Source of the DNA: Oscillibacter sp.
GTDB lineage: Bacteria > Bacillota > Clostridia > Oscillospirales > Oscillospiraceae
Assembly (NCBI GenBank): GCA_022797935.1
Contig: JAAWLO010000014.1
Span: 1 to 39,741 of the forward strand
Direction: 5' to 3'
Length of the DNA stretch: 39,741 nt
A program made the translations under genes and the position numbers. The notes below the pieces were generated by a model. The model was not told the DNA's origin and made no database searches. It worked only from the letters and a program-made list of their open reading frames with translations. Below are positions 1 to 8,303 of this stretch, piece by piece; within the stretch, counting starts at the first letter, position 1, and every line of letters starts with the position of its first letter.

Positions 1-24
1 GCCGGGGAAGAAGGAGCAGACAGG

Positions 25-780
25 ATGGTTGGGGTGAAACGAATCAGGCGGAATTCCGCTTCTGATCAGGTCCGGCGGGAGCTGATCCGCCGGATCAAAG
101 GCGGCGGGTTTCCAGAGGGAGTTCTCCCGTCGGAGGATGGGATTGCCAGCCTCTTCGGCGTCAGCCGGATAACGGTGCGGGACGCCCTGGCCAACCTGGA
201 GAACCTGGGCTACATCTCCCGCATCCAGGGCCGGGGAACGATTATCAATCAGACCATCAGCTCCCTGTGCGGGCGGGTGTCCGAGGGCCAGCCCTTCAGT
301 GAGCTGATTCGGTCTTATGGCTTCAGTCCATCGGTGGAAAACGGGAAGGTGGAGAAACGGCCGATTACGCCGCAGATCAAGGAGGCCCTGCAGACGGAGG
401 CCACCGAGATGTACCGGGTGGAGAAATTGTTCCTGGGCGACGGCGTCCCCATGGTTTTCGGCGTCAACCATTTTTCCACGGACTATTTGGACGACAGCAT
501 CCTTAACTGCCCTATGGACGAGACCCTGATTTTTTCGCTTTTGCAGGAGAAGTTTGGCTTTCCCGATATTGCCTATGATATTTTGGAGATCAACCCCTGG
601 ACGGCGGACGAATACCTGGCCGGACAGCTTCAGATTCCCGCCGGCACGGCGCTTCTCATGTTCCGGGCGGTTTCCATGGGCCGGGACGAACGGCCTCTGC
701 TGGTCAATTATGAGTTTTACCATCCGCAGAAGATCCATTTTCGGGAGGTCCGGAATGTGGATTATCAAATGAATCCCTGA
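25..780 (+). CDS. GntR/HutC-type transcriptional regulator with UTRA domain
   Basis: This is a 251-residue regulator. Residues about 11-75 form a GntR winged helix, with the typical PSEDGIASLFGVSRITVRDA stretch at 35-54 and a wing ending in GRGT. Residues about 95-245 look like a UTRA effector domain, the small-molecule sensing half of HutC-type GntR proteins. The ATG at 25 follows an AAGGAG ribosome site about 10 nt upstream, and the length is normal for the family. It presumably binds a metabolite and controls neighbouring genes to the left of the window. No target operator is visible here because only 24 bases precede it. The family call is firm; the ligand is unknown. Confidence 0.93.
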   Translation: MVGVKRIRRNSASDQVRRELIRRIKGGGFPEGVLPSEDGIASLFGVSRITVRDALANLENLGYISRIQGRGTIINQTISSLCGRVSEGQPFSELIRSYGFSPSVENGKVEKRPITPQIKEALQTEATEMYRVEKLFLGDGVPMVFGVNHFSTDYLDDSILNCPMDETLIFSLLQEKFGFPDIAYDILEINPWTADEYLAGQLQIPAGTALLMFRAVSMGRDERPLLVNYEFYHPQKIHFREVRNVDYQMNP

Positions 781-828
781 AATGCCATTCTTTTACCCCC
801 AAAACCGTTGCATCCGCAACAGCATAAG

Positions 829-898
829 TGTCGTTTACTATCGGAAAGTGTCGTCAAATGTCGTGATTTCTGTTTTTTGCCGAAGTCTGTTGTATAAT
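829..898 (+). promoter_or_regulatory. Promoter with three phased TGTCGT boxes, upstream of the Spo0A-C-like gene
   Basis: TGTCGT occurs at 829-834, 849-854 and 859-864, each preceded by AAR, at exact spacings of 20 and 10 bp, so on the same DNA face. A TATAAT -10 hexamer lies at 893-898 with no good -35. The boxes resemble the Spo0A box (TGTCGAA) and sit where an activator would replace a -35. Binding by Spo0A or by the encoded protein is inference. Confidence 0.6.
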
Positions 899-929
899 CT
901 TTCTATCTGTTACTTAGGAGGGATTTTTA

Positions 930-1286
930 ATGACAGATGGAGAGCGCATGGAACACATTGAAAACGAGCTCCAGCTCTTGGGTATCACCAAACGCTATCG
1001 CGGCTACAGACAGGCAGTCCTGGCCATTGAGCTGGCAATGGAAAACGAGGAAAATCTGCAGAATGTCACGGGACGGATTTACAAGACGGTGGCGGTACAC
1101 TGCGGCTGTGCCCAATCCTGTATTGAACGAAATATCCGTACAATTTCCCGGGTAGCCTGGAAAGCAAACTGCCCCCGATTGAAGCAGATTGCCCGCTTCC
1201 CCCTTTACGCGCCTCCGGCCGCTTCGGAGTTTATCTCCATTCTGGCTACGCATCTTCAACGAACGCAGAAAGAGCAGTTGCTGTAG
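930..1286 (+). CDS. Stand-alone Spo0A C-terminal-domain DNA-binding protein
   Basis: This 118-residue protein matches only the effector half of the sporulation regulator Spo0A. It has LLGITKRYRGYRQAVLAIEL at 16-35, where Spo0A has its LG-x-P-x-H-x-K-G-Y segment. A recognition-helix region (about 61-77, SCIERNIRTISRVAWKA) follows, and then the ASEFISILA segment at 98-106. No receiver domain or phosphoacceptor aspartate is present, so it cannot be controlled by phosphorelay in the usual way. The ATG at 930 follows GGAGG at good spacing. Its promoter carries three phased TGTCGT boxes, suggesting control by Spo0A or by itself. It is monocistronic and ends at a terminator shared with the convergent glutaredoxin-like gene. 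It may modulate Spo0A targets, but this is unproven. Confidence 0.85.
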   Translation: MTDGERMEHIENELQLLGITKRYRGYRQAVLAIELAMENEENLQNVTGRIYKTVAVHCGCAQSCIERNIRTISRVAWKANCPRLKQIARFPLYAPPAASEFISILATHLQRTQKEQLL

Positions 1287-1303
1287 ATTTAAGCCAGAAA
1301 AAC

Positions 1304-1338
1304 ACCCCGCCTTTCGGTAACATTCCGAAAAGCGGGGT
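1304..1338. terminator. Bidirectional terminator
   Basis: The hairpin pairs ACCCCGC and TTTCGG with CCGAAA and GCGGGGT around a TAACATT loop. On the minus strand it is followed by GTTTTTC, a proper T-tract. On the plus strand the tail is weak. It separates the convergent Spo0A-C-like and glutaredoxin-like genes. Confidence 0.85.
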
Positions 1339-1344
1339 CTGTTC

Positions 1345-1599
1345 TCATCCGCGCAGAACCGTTTCCAGGTCCCGCGTAGCGGTGCCGTCTTCCAGGACAA
1401 AGCAAGGAATCCCAATGCCGCCGTTTTCACGAATACCGGCGTAAGCGGGGCTGTCCTGCCGCAGAGCCAGGTAGGTCTTCAAATCAGGAAGGCTGGCAGA
1501 GAGGTTCTTGAACTCGATTTCTGCCTTTGCCTCGCTGAGGCGGTTCAGGGCATAGAGCGTGTCGGGGCACAGATGACTTCCAATCACTGTAACTTTCAT
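1345..1599 (-). CDS. Small glutaredoxin/thioredoxin-fold protein (CPDT active site)
   Basis: This is an 84-residue thioredoxin-fold protein. It starts MKVTVIGSHLCPDT, with a single active-site cysteine (C11) in C-P-D-T, and has a cis-proline-type GIGIPCF segment at 61-67. It therefore resembles glutaredoxin-related, monothiol-like proteins rather than CxxC thioredoxins; C66 could be a second redox residue. The start at 1599 is preferred over the in-frame ATG at 1617 because that ATG is embedded in the ribosome site GAAGGAG. It is the last gene of the malY-symporter-ridA unit, 43 nt after ridA, so a role in thiol or sulfide handling during cysteine breakdown is plausible. The exact activity is unknown. 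Confidence 0.8.
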   Translation of the reverse strand: MKVTVIGSHLCPDTLYALNRLSEAKAEIEFKNLSASLPDLKTYLALRQDSPAYAGIRENGGIGIPCFVLEDGTATRDLETVLRG

Positions 1600-1642
1600 T
1601 TTGAAAAACTCCTTCAAATATTATAATTATATTATTGGGTTT

Positions 1643-2011
1643 TTATAAAACCGCAATGGCTTCGATTTCGCAGAGAACACCCTTGGGCAGAGCTTTCACC
1701 GCCACGCAAGACCGGGCAGGTTTGGAGGTGAAATACTTGGCGTAAACCTCATTGAAGGCGGCGAAGTCACCCATATCCGCCAGGAAGCAGGTCGTTTTGA
1801 AGACCTAGTCAAAGCCGGTTCCAGCGGCCTCCAGAATGGCCCCGACATTCCTGCAGCTCTGCTCCGTCTGAGCGGCAATGCCTGCGGGGACCTCGCCGGA
1901 GGCAGGGTCTACAGGAATCTGGCCGGAGGTGTAGACAAAGCCGTTTGCCGCATAGCCCTGGGAATAGGGCCCAATGGCGCCGGGGGCGTTTTTAGTTTCC
2001 AATACGTTCAT
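1643..2011 (-). pseudogene. ridA: RidA (enamine/imine deaminase) interrupted by an in-frame TAG
   Basis: The reading frame encodes a near full-length RidA/YjgF protein of 122 codons. It has APGAIGPYSQG at 9-19, TSGQIPVDP at 28-36, the NEVYAKYF segment, [13 protein letters not shown] carrying the catalytic arginine, and EIEAIAVL before TAA. Codon 69 (1805-1807) is TAG, lying between GFD and VFKTTCFL where other family members have a sense codon. No other lesion is present, and the distal half includes the catalytic arginine. RidA hydrolyses reactive 2-aminoacrylate made by PLP enzymes such as the C-S lyase encoded upstream. The frame keeps a good ribosome site (AAAGGAG). It may be a recent pseudogene, a sequencing error or a recoded stop; as ordinarily read, only 68 residues are made. 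Confidence 0.88.
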
Positions 2012-2051
2012 AAGAAAACTCCTTTCTAAAATAGATCTTCTTACATTTTGG

Positions 2052-3308
2052 TTACCGTTTGCTGGCAGGCAGCGTTTTCTCCAGCCAGTCCTTGCCTTCC
2101 ACCAGACGGGTAACCATCATGGAGGCAATGGTATCTCCAGCGGCATTGAGGCAGGTTGCGGCGGGGTCAAACAGGAAGCCCAGCGTGGCAATGAGGGGGA
2201 ACGCCTCCGCCGGGAAGCCAAACATGCTGACAATCAGCATTTCTCCCACCAAACCGCCGCCCGGTGCGCCGGAAAGAACAAACGCGCTGAGGATCGCCAC
2301 AGCAATGGCCATAGCATAGGTACCCGCGCCGGTGAAGGACATATCAAAAATACCGAACAGGAACGCGATTTTCACGATGGAGCTGAGAACGGAGCCGTCC
2401 ATGTGCATGGTGCAGCCCATGGGAAGCACCAGGTCGCTGACGTCTTTGGGGATGTCAATGCGGTCGCAGGCCTCCTTGTTTACCGGCAGCGTGGCGGCAG
2501 AGCTCTGCGTGGCAAAGGCGGTGACGGCAGGGGTGAAGATGTGCTTCAGCATCCGCTGAAGGCCGGTTTTTCCTCCGGCAAACAGGGCGTACAGCGGGAA
2601 GAAAATCACCACGTACAGCAGACACAGGGGATAGTAAACCACCATGGAACGGCCATAGTCGCTGAGAAGCTGGGGGCCAAACTCCCCAATGAGGTTGGCG
2701 AAATAAGCGCCCAGGCCCAGCGGGGCTATGGTCATGATGACGCCCACAAATTTCATGATGATGTCATTGAGATTGGCCAGCAGCTTCCCTACCGGGCTGT
2801 TCTCTCCGCCGCAGGAGGCCACACAGAACCCCATGATGATGGCGAAGATGATGAGGGGCAGCATGTGGGACTTGCTCCACAGCTCCGGGAAATCACTGAC
2901 CGTCAGAGAACCCACAATCATCTGCGCGGCGGTCTGGGCCTCGCCCACCTCGGCGGCGGCCAGCTGGATGTTGGTTCCGGCGGAGGGGCTGAACAGGTTC
3001 ACCCAGATGAGGACGCAGGCGGCGGCTACGGCTCCTGTACCCAGGAAAACCGCCACGGTGCCGCCCAGAATCTTCCCCAGACGGTTCATATTGGCCATCG
3101 TACCCACAGCGCAGGCAATGGACACAAAGACAAGCGGCACGACTATGGTGAAGAGCAGGTTCAGAAAAATGTCTCCGATGGGCTTCAGCGTCTGCCCCAG
3201 GTCCGGGGAAATCACGCCGATAAGAGAGCCAACGGCGATGCCGCCAAGGAGAAGAATGGGGGTCTTATACTGCTGCCAAAGAGTCTGTCTGCCAGCTTGT
3301 GTAGCCAT
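2052..3308 (-). CDS. Dicarboxylate/amino acid:cation symporter (DAACS family)
   Basis: This 418-residue integral membrane transporter belongs to the DAACS family (GltP/SstT/DctA type). Recognisable features are the N-terminal hydrophobic helices, the serine-rich hairpin motif ATQSSAATLP at 266-275, and LPMGCTMHMDGS at 295-306, equivalent to the NMDGT substrate/sodium-site motif. It has about eight membrane segments plus two re-entrant hairpins by family knowledge. It lies 46 nt downstream of the C-S lyase gene under the same sigma-54 promoter, so it likely imports the amino acid degraded by the neighbouring enzymes, such as cysteine, cystine, serine or a dicarboxylic amino acid. Substrate is not decidable from sequence; the SstT-like serine/threonine option is attractive but unproven. 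Confidence 0.9.
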   Translation of the reverse strand: MATQAGRQTLWQQYKTPILLLGGIAVGSLIGVISPDLGQTLKPIGDIFLNLLFTIVVPLVFVSIACAVGTMANMNRLGKILGGTVAVFLGTGAVAAACVLIWVNLFSPSAGTNIQLAAAEVGEAQTAAQMIVGSLTVSDFPELWSKSHMLPLIIFAIIMGFCVASCGGENSPVGKLLANLNDIIMKFVGVIMTIAPLGLGAYFANLIGEFGPQLLSDYGRSMVVYYPLCLLYVVIFFPLYALFAGGKTGLQRMLKHIFTPAVTAFATQSSAATLPVNKEACDRIDIPKDVSDLVLPMGCTMHMDGSVLSSIVKIAFLFGIFDMSFTGAGTYAMAIAVAILSAFVLSGAPGGGLVGEMLIVSMFGFPAEAFPLIATLGFLFDPAATCLNAAGDTIASMMVTRLVEGKDWLEKTLPASKR

Positions 3309-3354
3309 GATACTATCTCCATTTCTCTTTTGTACCCTTGTCAGGGCGCGGGGT

Positions 3355-4524
3355 TTACAGATGATTAACCGCGTTTTCCAGCTGCTCCAGGGCCTGCTTC
3401 AGCACGCTCCGGGGGCAGGCGGCGTTGAGGCGCATGTAGCCGTTCAGACTCCGTCCGAAGGCACAGCCGTCATTCAGGCCCAGACCGGCCTTTTCAATCA
3501 TGAAGTCGTGAAGCGCCTGGTTGCTCAGGCCCAGGTCCCGGCAGTCCAGCCACATGAGGTAGGTAGCGTCAGGGGCATAGGTCTTGATTTTGGGGATGCG
3601 CGTCCGGCAGTACTCCGTCACAAAATCAAAGTTCTCCGAGAGGTAAACCAGCAGCTGCTCCAGCCACTCCTCTCCCTCCCGGAAGGCGGTCTCCATAGCA
3701 GTGACGGAGAAGGCGTTGTTCCGGTGAATGTCCATGTTCATCCAGAAGCGGTCAAACACCTCCTTCATGTGCCGGTTGGGAAATACCACGGCGCTGGCCT
3801 GGAGGCCCGCCAGATTGAAGGTCTTCGTGCCAGAGATGCCGGTAACTACATTGGAGGCAATTTCCGGGGAGAGGGACGCGGCGGGAATGTGCTTCTTTCC
3901 GTGGAAAATCAGGTCGGAGTGAATCTCGTCGCTGACCACCAGAACGTGGTTCTGCAGGCACAGCTCCATCATCCGGCGGAGTTCCTCCTCCTTCCAGACA
4001 ATCCCCAAAGGGTTGTGCGGGCTGCACAGCAGGAACAGGTCCGCAGACTGGAGTTTTTCTTCAAAGTCCTCCCAGTCCAGGCTCCAGACGCCGTCCCGCT
4101 CCACCAGGGGATTCTCCAGGACCTTCCGCCCGGCAAACTCGGCCATATCATAGAACTCGCCATAGACCGGCGTCTGAATCAGCACCGTGCCCCCTTGGGG
4201 CGTGTAGAGCTGAATCATGGCGCTGAGGGTCTGGACCACGCCCAGGCAGAAACTCATGCGGCTGGTATCCGGAGTCCAGCCGTTGCGGCGGCTCTGCCAA
4301 TCCCGGATGGCCTCAAAGTAGCTGCTGGGCCGGGCGGTGTAGCCCCAGATTCCCTCCTCTGCCCGGGCCTTCAGCGCATCAATGATGGGCTGGGCTGTCC
4401 GGAAGTCCATGTCCGCAATCCAAAGGGGAATGACATCCTCCCGGCCAAACTTCTGGAGGCGTTCGTCATACTTGGCGGACCGGTTTCCAGCTCGGTCGGC
4501 TATTTGGTCAAAATCGTACTGCAT
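3355..4524 (-). CDS. MalY/PatB-type PLP-dependent C-S beta-lyase (aminotransferase class I/II fold)
   Basis: This 389-residue fold-type I PLP enzyme has the MalY/PatB signature. It shows PLWIADMDF at 33-41, the GYT segment at 61-63, CSPHNPLG at 167-174, SDEIHSDL at 198-205, and SGTKTFNLAGLQ at 231-242 with PLP lysine K234. Family members cleave cystathionine or cysteine conjugates to thiol, ammonia and pyruvate through 2-aminoacrylate. The ATG at 4524 follows AAAGGAAG; a longer in-frame start at 4653 would run through the sigma-54 promoter and is rejected. It is the first gene of a four-gene unit driven by the promoter at 4581-4596. Together with the symporter and ridA it forms a sulfur- or hydroxy-amino-acid catabolic operon. 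An aminotransferase role is less likely. Confidence 0.9.
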   Translation of the reverse strand: MQYDFDQIADRAGNRSAKYDERLQKFGREDVIPLWIADMDFRTAQPIIDALKARAEEGIWGYTARPSSYFEAIRDWQSRRNGWTPDTSRMSFCLGVVQTLSAMIQLYTPQGGTVLIQTPVYGEFYDMAEFAGRKVLENPLVERDGVWSLDWEDFEEKLQSADLFLLCSPHNPLGIVWKEEELRRMMELCLQNHVLVVSDEIHSDLIFHGKKHIPAASLSPEIASNVVTGISGTKTFNLAGLQASAVVFPNRHMKEVFDRFWMNMDIHRNNAFSVTAMETAFREGEEWLEQLLVYLSENFDFVTEYCRTRIPKIKTYAPDATYLMWLDCRDLGLSNQALHDFMIEKAGLGLNDGCAFGRSLNGYMRLNAACPRSVLKQALEQLENAVNHL

Positions 4525-4580
4525 AAGCTCGCTTCCTTTCTCAGATGATGGATTGTGTGTGGCCTTTGCCGGATTATTAA

Positions 4581-4596
4581 AGCAAAAACCGTGCCA
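4581..4596 (-). promoter_or_regulatory. Sigma-54 promoter of the malY-type operon
   Basis: Read on the minus strand the sequence is TGGCACGGTTTTTGCT, matching the -24/-12 consensus TGGCACG-N4-TTGCW at every defined base. The -12 GC lies about 58 nt before the ATG at 4524, giving a leader near 46 nt. Confidence 0.93.
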
Positions 4597-4748
4597 TTTC
4601 AGGCATCCCGTCGAATTTATACGCAAAGTCCTTCTAAAACTGGCGAGGCGCACAAAACCGCAGGGATAGATTTTGACGAATTGCCGAAGTCCATCCCCAG
4701 GGGTTTTGTACCAGAATGCCGATTCGGTCTGTCCGCAGAGGCATCTAT

Positions 4749-4774
4749 TGGTTAAATATTTCTATTTGGTTAAA
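4749..4774. promoter_or_regulatory. Candidate enhancer sites (two TGGTTAAA repeats) for the malY-type promoter
   Basis: TGGTTAAA occurs at 4749-4756 and 4767-4774, 18 bp apart, about 180-200 bp upstream of the predicted start of the sigma-54 transcript. The second copy overlaps the stop codon of the enhancer-binding protein gene. The same motif is repeated beside the other sigma-54 promoter of this locus. Confidence 0.7.
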
Positions 4775-6821
4775 CCTGTTTATTTTGACCGGTTTCCCAC
4801 AGGGCCCGGCCCTCGGGGGTCAGCTGGCTGCCGCCGCGTCCCCGGCTCACCCGGACCAATCCCTTGGCAGCCATATCCGCCAGAATATCCCGGACTTCCT
4901 TCTGGGAAATGGGTACCCGCGCCTCCCGGGCCCGTTTCAGCAGGCTTTCCCGGCCTATGGAAATCCCGGCCTCCGATGCGGCATAGAGCTGGGAAAGAAC
5001 GAAGGAAAACCCACCGGATGCCTGCGGAACCGGGGCCGCAGGACGGAGAACGGATTCCCCGGTGAGAAACAGCGTGGGCGGCAAATCCTCCAAGGTGATC
5101 TCCAAGTGTCCGGTATAAATAAAGTATTCCACCACGTTCCGCAGTTCCCGGATATTTCCCGGCCAGCTGTGACTGCGGAAAAACCTCCGCACCGGCTCGG
5201 TCAGCTGGAAGGTTCCGCCCAGCTCCCGGCGAAAGTGGTCCGTCAAAAGAAACACGTCCTCTCCCCTCTCCGTCAGGGGCGGAATGAGGGCCGGCAGGGT
5301 GTTGATCCGGTAATAGAGGTCCCGGCGAAAACTGCCCTCCCGGACCTTTTGCTCCAGCGCCTCATTCGTAGCCGCTATAATGCGCACATCTATATGAATA
5401 ATCCGGCTGCCCCCTACCCGCATGACCTCCCGCTCCTGAAGGGCCCGGAGAAGCTTGATCTGCAGAACCGGGCTCATGCCCTCCACTTCGTCCAGAAACA
5501 GGGTGCCGCGGTGAGCCAGTTCAAAAAGACCGGGCCTTCCGCCTTTTTTCGCCCCCGTAAAGGCCCCTTCCTCATAACCGAAGAGCTCACTTTCCAGCAG
5601 ATTTTCCGGAAAGGCCGCCACATTGATCGCCACAAAGGGCCCGTCTGTCCGGCGGCTGGCCTGATGGACGGCGTGAGCAAAAAGCTCCTTGCCTGTACCG
5701 GTCTCGCCAATCAGAAGCACCGGACTCTCGCTGAGGGCCATCCGGCCCAGGGTTTCCTTGGTTTTCCGGATGGCCTCCGACTGGCCAACCACGTCGGCAA
5801 AGCTGTATTTCGCACAATGGCCTTTGTGATAGAGCTGACCGCGCAGTTCGTTCTGCCGGGCTTCCACGTCGTTGAACCGCTGAAGCAGCGCGAAGGCTCC
5901 AATGCAGGCATTCTGCCGGATGACCGGCACCACCTCGATGCTGAGGTTCACACCGTTCACCTTTACCGCCTTGGCCGGCAGAGTCTGGCGGCTTTGCAGG
6001 CACTGGACAAAGGGGATATACGGAAAGACCTCCTCGCATCGCCGTCCCTGAATCAGCGAAGCGCTGACGAGGGTCATCTCCTCGGCGCGGCGGCTGCACG
6101 CGAAGATTTCCCCCTTTTCGTTGATGCCCACCACACCGTCCTCCAGGCTCTCCATTAAAATGTAGAACAGACTCTCCAGACGAATGGAGCGGGCAAACAT
6201 CCGGTCAAAGCTGTAGTTATTGGTTGCCACCTCCCGGGCATAGTCCTGAAAGGCCGGACCTTCCAGCAGGGATTCCAGCTCCAGACGGAGGGCAATTTCA
6301 ATCATCATGCCGGAGGTACACACCCGCTGGCCCAGGTCAATCACAGTCTCCATGCCCGGCGGAACATAGCGGAGCTCTCCGGGCGTGACGGCAATCCGGG
6401 CCTCCGGCACCTCCGGCGCACCGGGGTAAAAGGGAATCCAACGGACATGGGTGATCCCGAACTGTTCCAGCTGGGCAATGGCCTCCCGCGCCATGGTCTG
6501 CGTCATGTTGACAAACAGCACCGGACTGCCTGCGGGGAGCTTCTTCAGCTTTCGCAGTTCCCTCCAGCGGAAGCTGACCTCCACTGCCATGGTCTGGCTG
6601 TCAATGGGAATGTGACGCAGCAGCTCCTCTGGAGAACCATAGGCGTCGGTAGACGCCACAAATAAATCCGCCCGGTCCAGCACCCCTGCGGCGCTGCCGT
6701 CCAGCACGGAGAAAGCGGAAATCTCCGCCACACCGCCGAACAGCTGGGCAATGTCGCTCCGGTAGGATTCCCCCGCCTGAGGGTCCAGCGCAATGACCGT
6801 AATACGCTTTTTGGATGACAC
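4770..6821 (-). CDS. Sigma-54 enhancer-binding transcriptional activator with PAS domain
   Basis: This 683-residue activator has a variable N-terminal sensor (about 1-200) that loosely resembles PrpR-type ligand-binding domains; this is uncertain. A PAS domain (about 213-325) follows. The AAA+ domain (about 340-585) has Walker A GETGTGKE at 372-379, the sigma-54-contacting GAFTGA at 419-424, Walker B GTLFLDEV at 439-446 and RRDLYYRI at 499-506. Instead of a Fis-type helix-turn-helix, the C-terminus (about 600-675) looks like a winged helix ending in [19 protein letters not shown]. The start is GTG at 6821, with AAAGGAGG six nt upstream. It lies between two sigma-54 promoters that share TGGTTAA repeats, so it almost certainly activates both flanking transcripts. 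The ligand is presumably an amino acid or sulfur compound. Confidence 0.93.
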   Translation of the reverse strand: MSSKKRITVIALDPQAGESYRSDIAQLFGGVAEISAFSVLDGSAAGVLDRADLFVASTDAYGSPEELLRHIPIDSQTMAVEVSFRWRELRKLKKLPAGSPVLFVNMTQTMAREAIAQLEQFGITHVRWIPFYPGAPEVPEARIAVTPGELRYVPPGMETVIDLGQRVCTSGMMIEIALRLELESLLEGPAFQDYAREVATNNYSFDRMFARSIRLESLFYILMESLEDGVVGINEKGEIFACSRRAEEMTLVSASLIQGRRCEEVFPYIPFVQCLQSRQTLPAKAVKVNGVNLSIEVVPVIRQNACIGAFALLQRFNDVEARQNELRGQLYHKGHCAKYSFADVVGQSEAIRKTKETLGRMALSESPVLLIGETGTGKELFAHAVHQASRRTDGPFVAINVAAFPENLLESELFGYEEGAFTGAKKGGRPGLFELAHRGTLFLDEVEGMSPVLQIKLLRALQEREVMRVGGSRIIHIDVRIIAATNEALEQKVREGSFRRDLYYRINTLPALIPPLTERGEDVFLLTDHFRRELGGTFQLTEPVRRFFRSHSWPGNIRELRNVVEYFIYTGHLEITLEDLPPTLFLTGESVLRPAAPVPQASGGFSFVLSQLYAASEAGISIGRESLLKRAREARVPISQKEVRDILADMAAKGLVRVSRGRGGSQLTPEGRALWETGQNKQV

Positions 6822-6832
6822 AGAATCCCTCC

Positions 6833-6861
6833 TTTAACCATTTTCTTTAACCAGTTAACCA
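6833..6861. promoter_or_regulatory. Candidate enhancer sites (three TTAACCA repeats) for the cysteine desulfidase promoter
   Basis: TTTAACCA at 6833-6840 and 6846-6853 and GTTAACCA at 6854-6861 are the reverse complement of the TGGTTAAA repeats at 4749-4774. They centre about 80-105 bp upstream of the predicted start of the sigma-54 transcript. The first copy overlaps the ribosome site of the regulator gene on the opposite strand, so bound protein could also affect expression of its own gene. Confidence 0.72.
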
Positions 6862-6912
6862 TAATCCCCACCCGTTTGCAAGGAATTCCGGCAAAATAAA
6901 CAGGAAAATACC

Positions 6913-6928
6913 TGGCACGAGATTTGCT
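6913..6928 (+). promoter_or_regulatory. Sigma-54 promoter of the cysteine desulfidase-family gene
   Basis: TGGCACGAGATTTGCT matches the -24/-12 consensus at every defined position. The -24 GG is at 6914-6915 and the -12 GC at 6926-6927. The predicted transcript starts near 6939, about 50 nt before the ATG at 6991. Confidence 0.94.
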
Positions 6929-6990
6929 TTATAATCCGGTAACCAGTAACGACAAACCCCGCCAATATTTTATAGAGAGGAGCCCGTTTT

Positions 6991-8283
6991 ATGATTACAA
7001 AGGAAGAACTGCTGACCCTGCTGCACCAGGAGGTGGTCCCCGCTCTCGGCTGCACGGAACCGGTGTGCGCAGCCCTGGCCGCCGCCGGCGCCCGCCAAGC
7101 CATTGGCGGAGAGATTGTCTCCGTGAAACTGGAGGTCAATCCCGGCATCTACAAGAACGGCATGAGCGTCGGCATCCCCGGCTTTTCCCGGGTGGGCCTG
7201 AAATACGCCGCCGCGCTGGGGGCCGTTCTCAGCAACCCGGAAAAGAGCCTGCGGCTGCTGGAAGACCTGAATGAGGCCATCTCCGGCCAGGCCATCCGTC
7301 TGGTGGAGGACCGCCACGTCATCGTCATGATTAAGCACGACGAGACCCAGCTCTATGCCCGGGCGGAGGTCATCACCACCGCCGGTATCGGCATCAGCGA
7401 AATCCGGGGCACCCATTCCAACATCGTGTTCACCAAGCGGAACAACGAGGTTCTGCTGGAAAAGCCCTGGTCCGCCGCCGGAGGCGACGCGCTCCACGAC
7501 CACTTAAAGGAGATGACCGTCTCCGGCATCCGCCAGGTGGTGGAACAGTGCTCCGAGGAAGAGCTGTCCTTCCTGCTGGAGGGCGTGAATATGAACGAAA
7601 GCCTGGCGGACTACGGCCTGGAACATGACCCCGGCATCGGCATTGCGGGGGCTCTGAAACGGCAGATTGTCTCCGGCGGCATGGGGGACAACCTGTTCAG
7701 CCGGGTGATGACCCGCGTGGCCAGCAGCGCCGAGGGACGCATGAGCGGCTGCCCCTATGCCGTCATGAGCAGCGCCGGAAGCGGCAACCATGGCATCACC
7801 GCCGTGATTCCCGTGGCGGAGATGGCCCAGCACCTGGGTTCCTCCCGGGAGCAGCTGACCAGGGCCCTGGCCTTCTCCCACGCGCTGAACGTCTACATCA
7901 AGCTGTTTACCGGCAAGCTCTCCGCCACCTGCGGCTGCGGCGTCTCCGCGGCTACGGCGGCCTCCGCCGCTATGGTGTGGCTCATGGGCGGCAGCGATGA
8001 GCAGATCGGCGGGACGATCATCAACATGAGCGGCGACCTTACCGGCATGGTCTGTGACGGAGGCAAAATCGGCTGCGCTCTGAAGCTGGCCACCGCCGCC
8101 AATGCCGCCCTGATGTGCGCCTACCTCGCTATGGACGGCGTGGTCCTCCAGTCTACCGACGGCATCTGCGGCGCCACGCCGGAGGAAGCCATCCGCAACA
8201 TGGGGCGGGTCAGCACGCCGGGCATGGCGGAAACGGACCGGACCATTCTGGAAATCATGATGAACAAGGACCAGGCGGACTGA
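6991..8283 (+). CDS. cyuA: L-cysteine desulfidase / UPF0597 (CyuA, YhaM) family protein
   Basis: This 430-residue protein belongs to the family whose characterised members degrade L-cysteine to pyruvate, ammonia and sulfide with an iron-sulfur cluster. It has ALGCTEP at 18-24 and [16 protein letters not shown] at 50-65. SSAGSGNHG (261-269) and the cysteines C315 and C317 ([10 protein letters not shown]), C356 and C363 (VCDGGKIGC) fit cluster ligands. The ATG at 6991 follows GAGAGGAG. A perfect sigma-54 promoter stands upstream, divergent from the enhancer-binding protein gene. Its pairing with a C-S lyase, an amino acid symporter and ridA supports a role in cysteine or related amino acid catabolism. 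A serine-dehydratase-like activity on another substrate cannot be excluded. Confidence 0.9.
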   Translation: MITKEELLTLLHQEVVPALGCTEPVCAALAAAGARQAIGGEIVSVKLEVNPGIYKNGMSVGIPGFSRVGLKYAAALGAVLSNPEKSLRLLEDLNEAISGQAIRLVEDRHVIVMIKHDETQLYARAEVITTAGIGISEIRGTHSNIVFTKRNNEVLLEKPWSAAGGDALHDHLKEMTVSGIRQVVEQCSEEELSFLLEGVNMNESLADYGLEHDPGIGIAGALKRQIVSGGMGDNLFSRVMTRVASSAEGRMSGCPYAVMSSAGSGNHGITAVIPVAEMAQHLGSSREQLTRALAFSHALNVYIKLFTGKLSATCGCGVSAATAASAAMVWLMGGSDEQIGGTIINMSGDLTGMVCDGGKIGCALKLATAANAALMCAYLAMDGVVLQSTDGICGATPEEAIRNMGRVSTPGMAETDRTILEIMMNKDQAD

Positions 8284-8303
8284 GACTCCGCCGCCCAGAG
8301 AAC

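Noticed and set aside
806-820. GTTGC-ATCC-GCAAC stem-loop after the GntR gene as terminator
   Set aside because: The stem is only 5 bp and has no T-tract; it may be chance.
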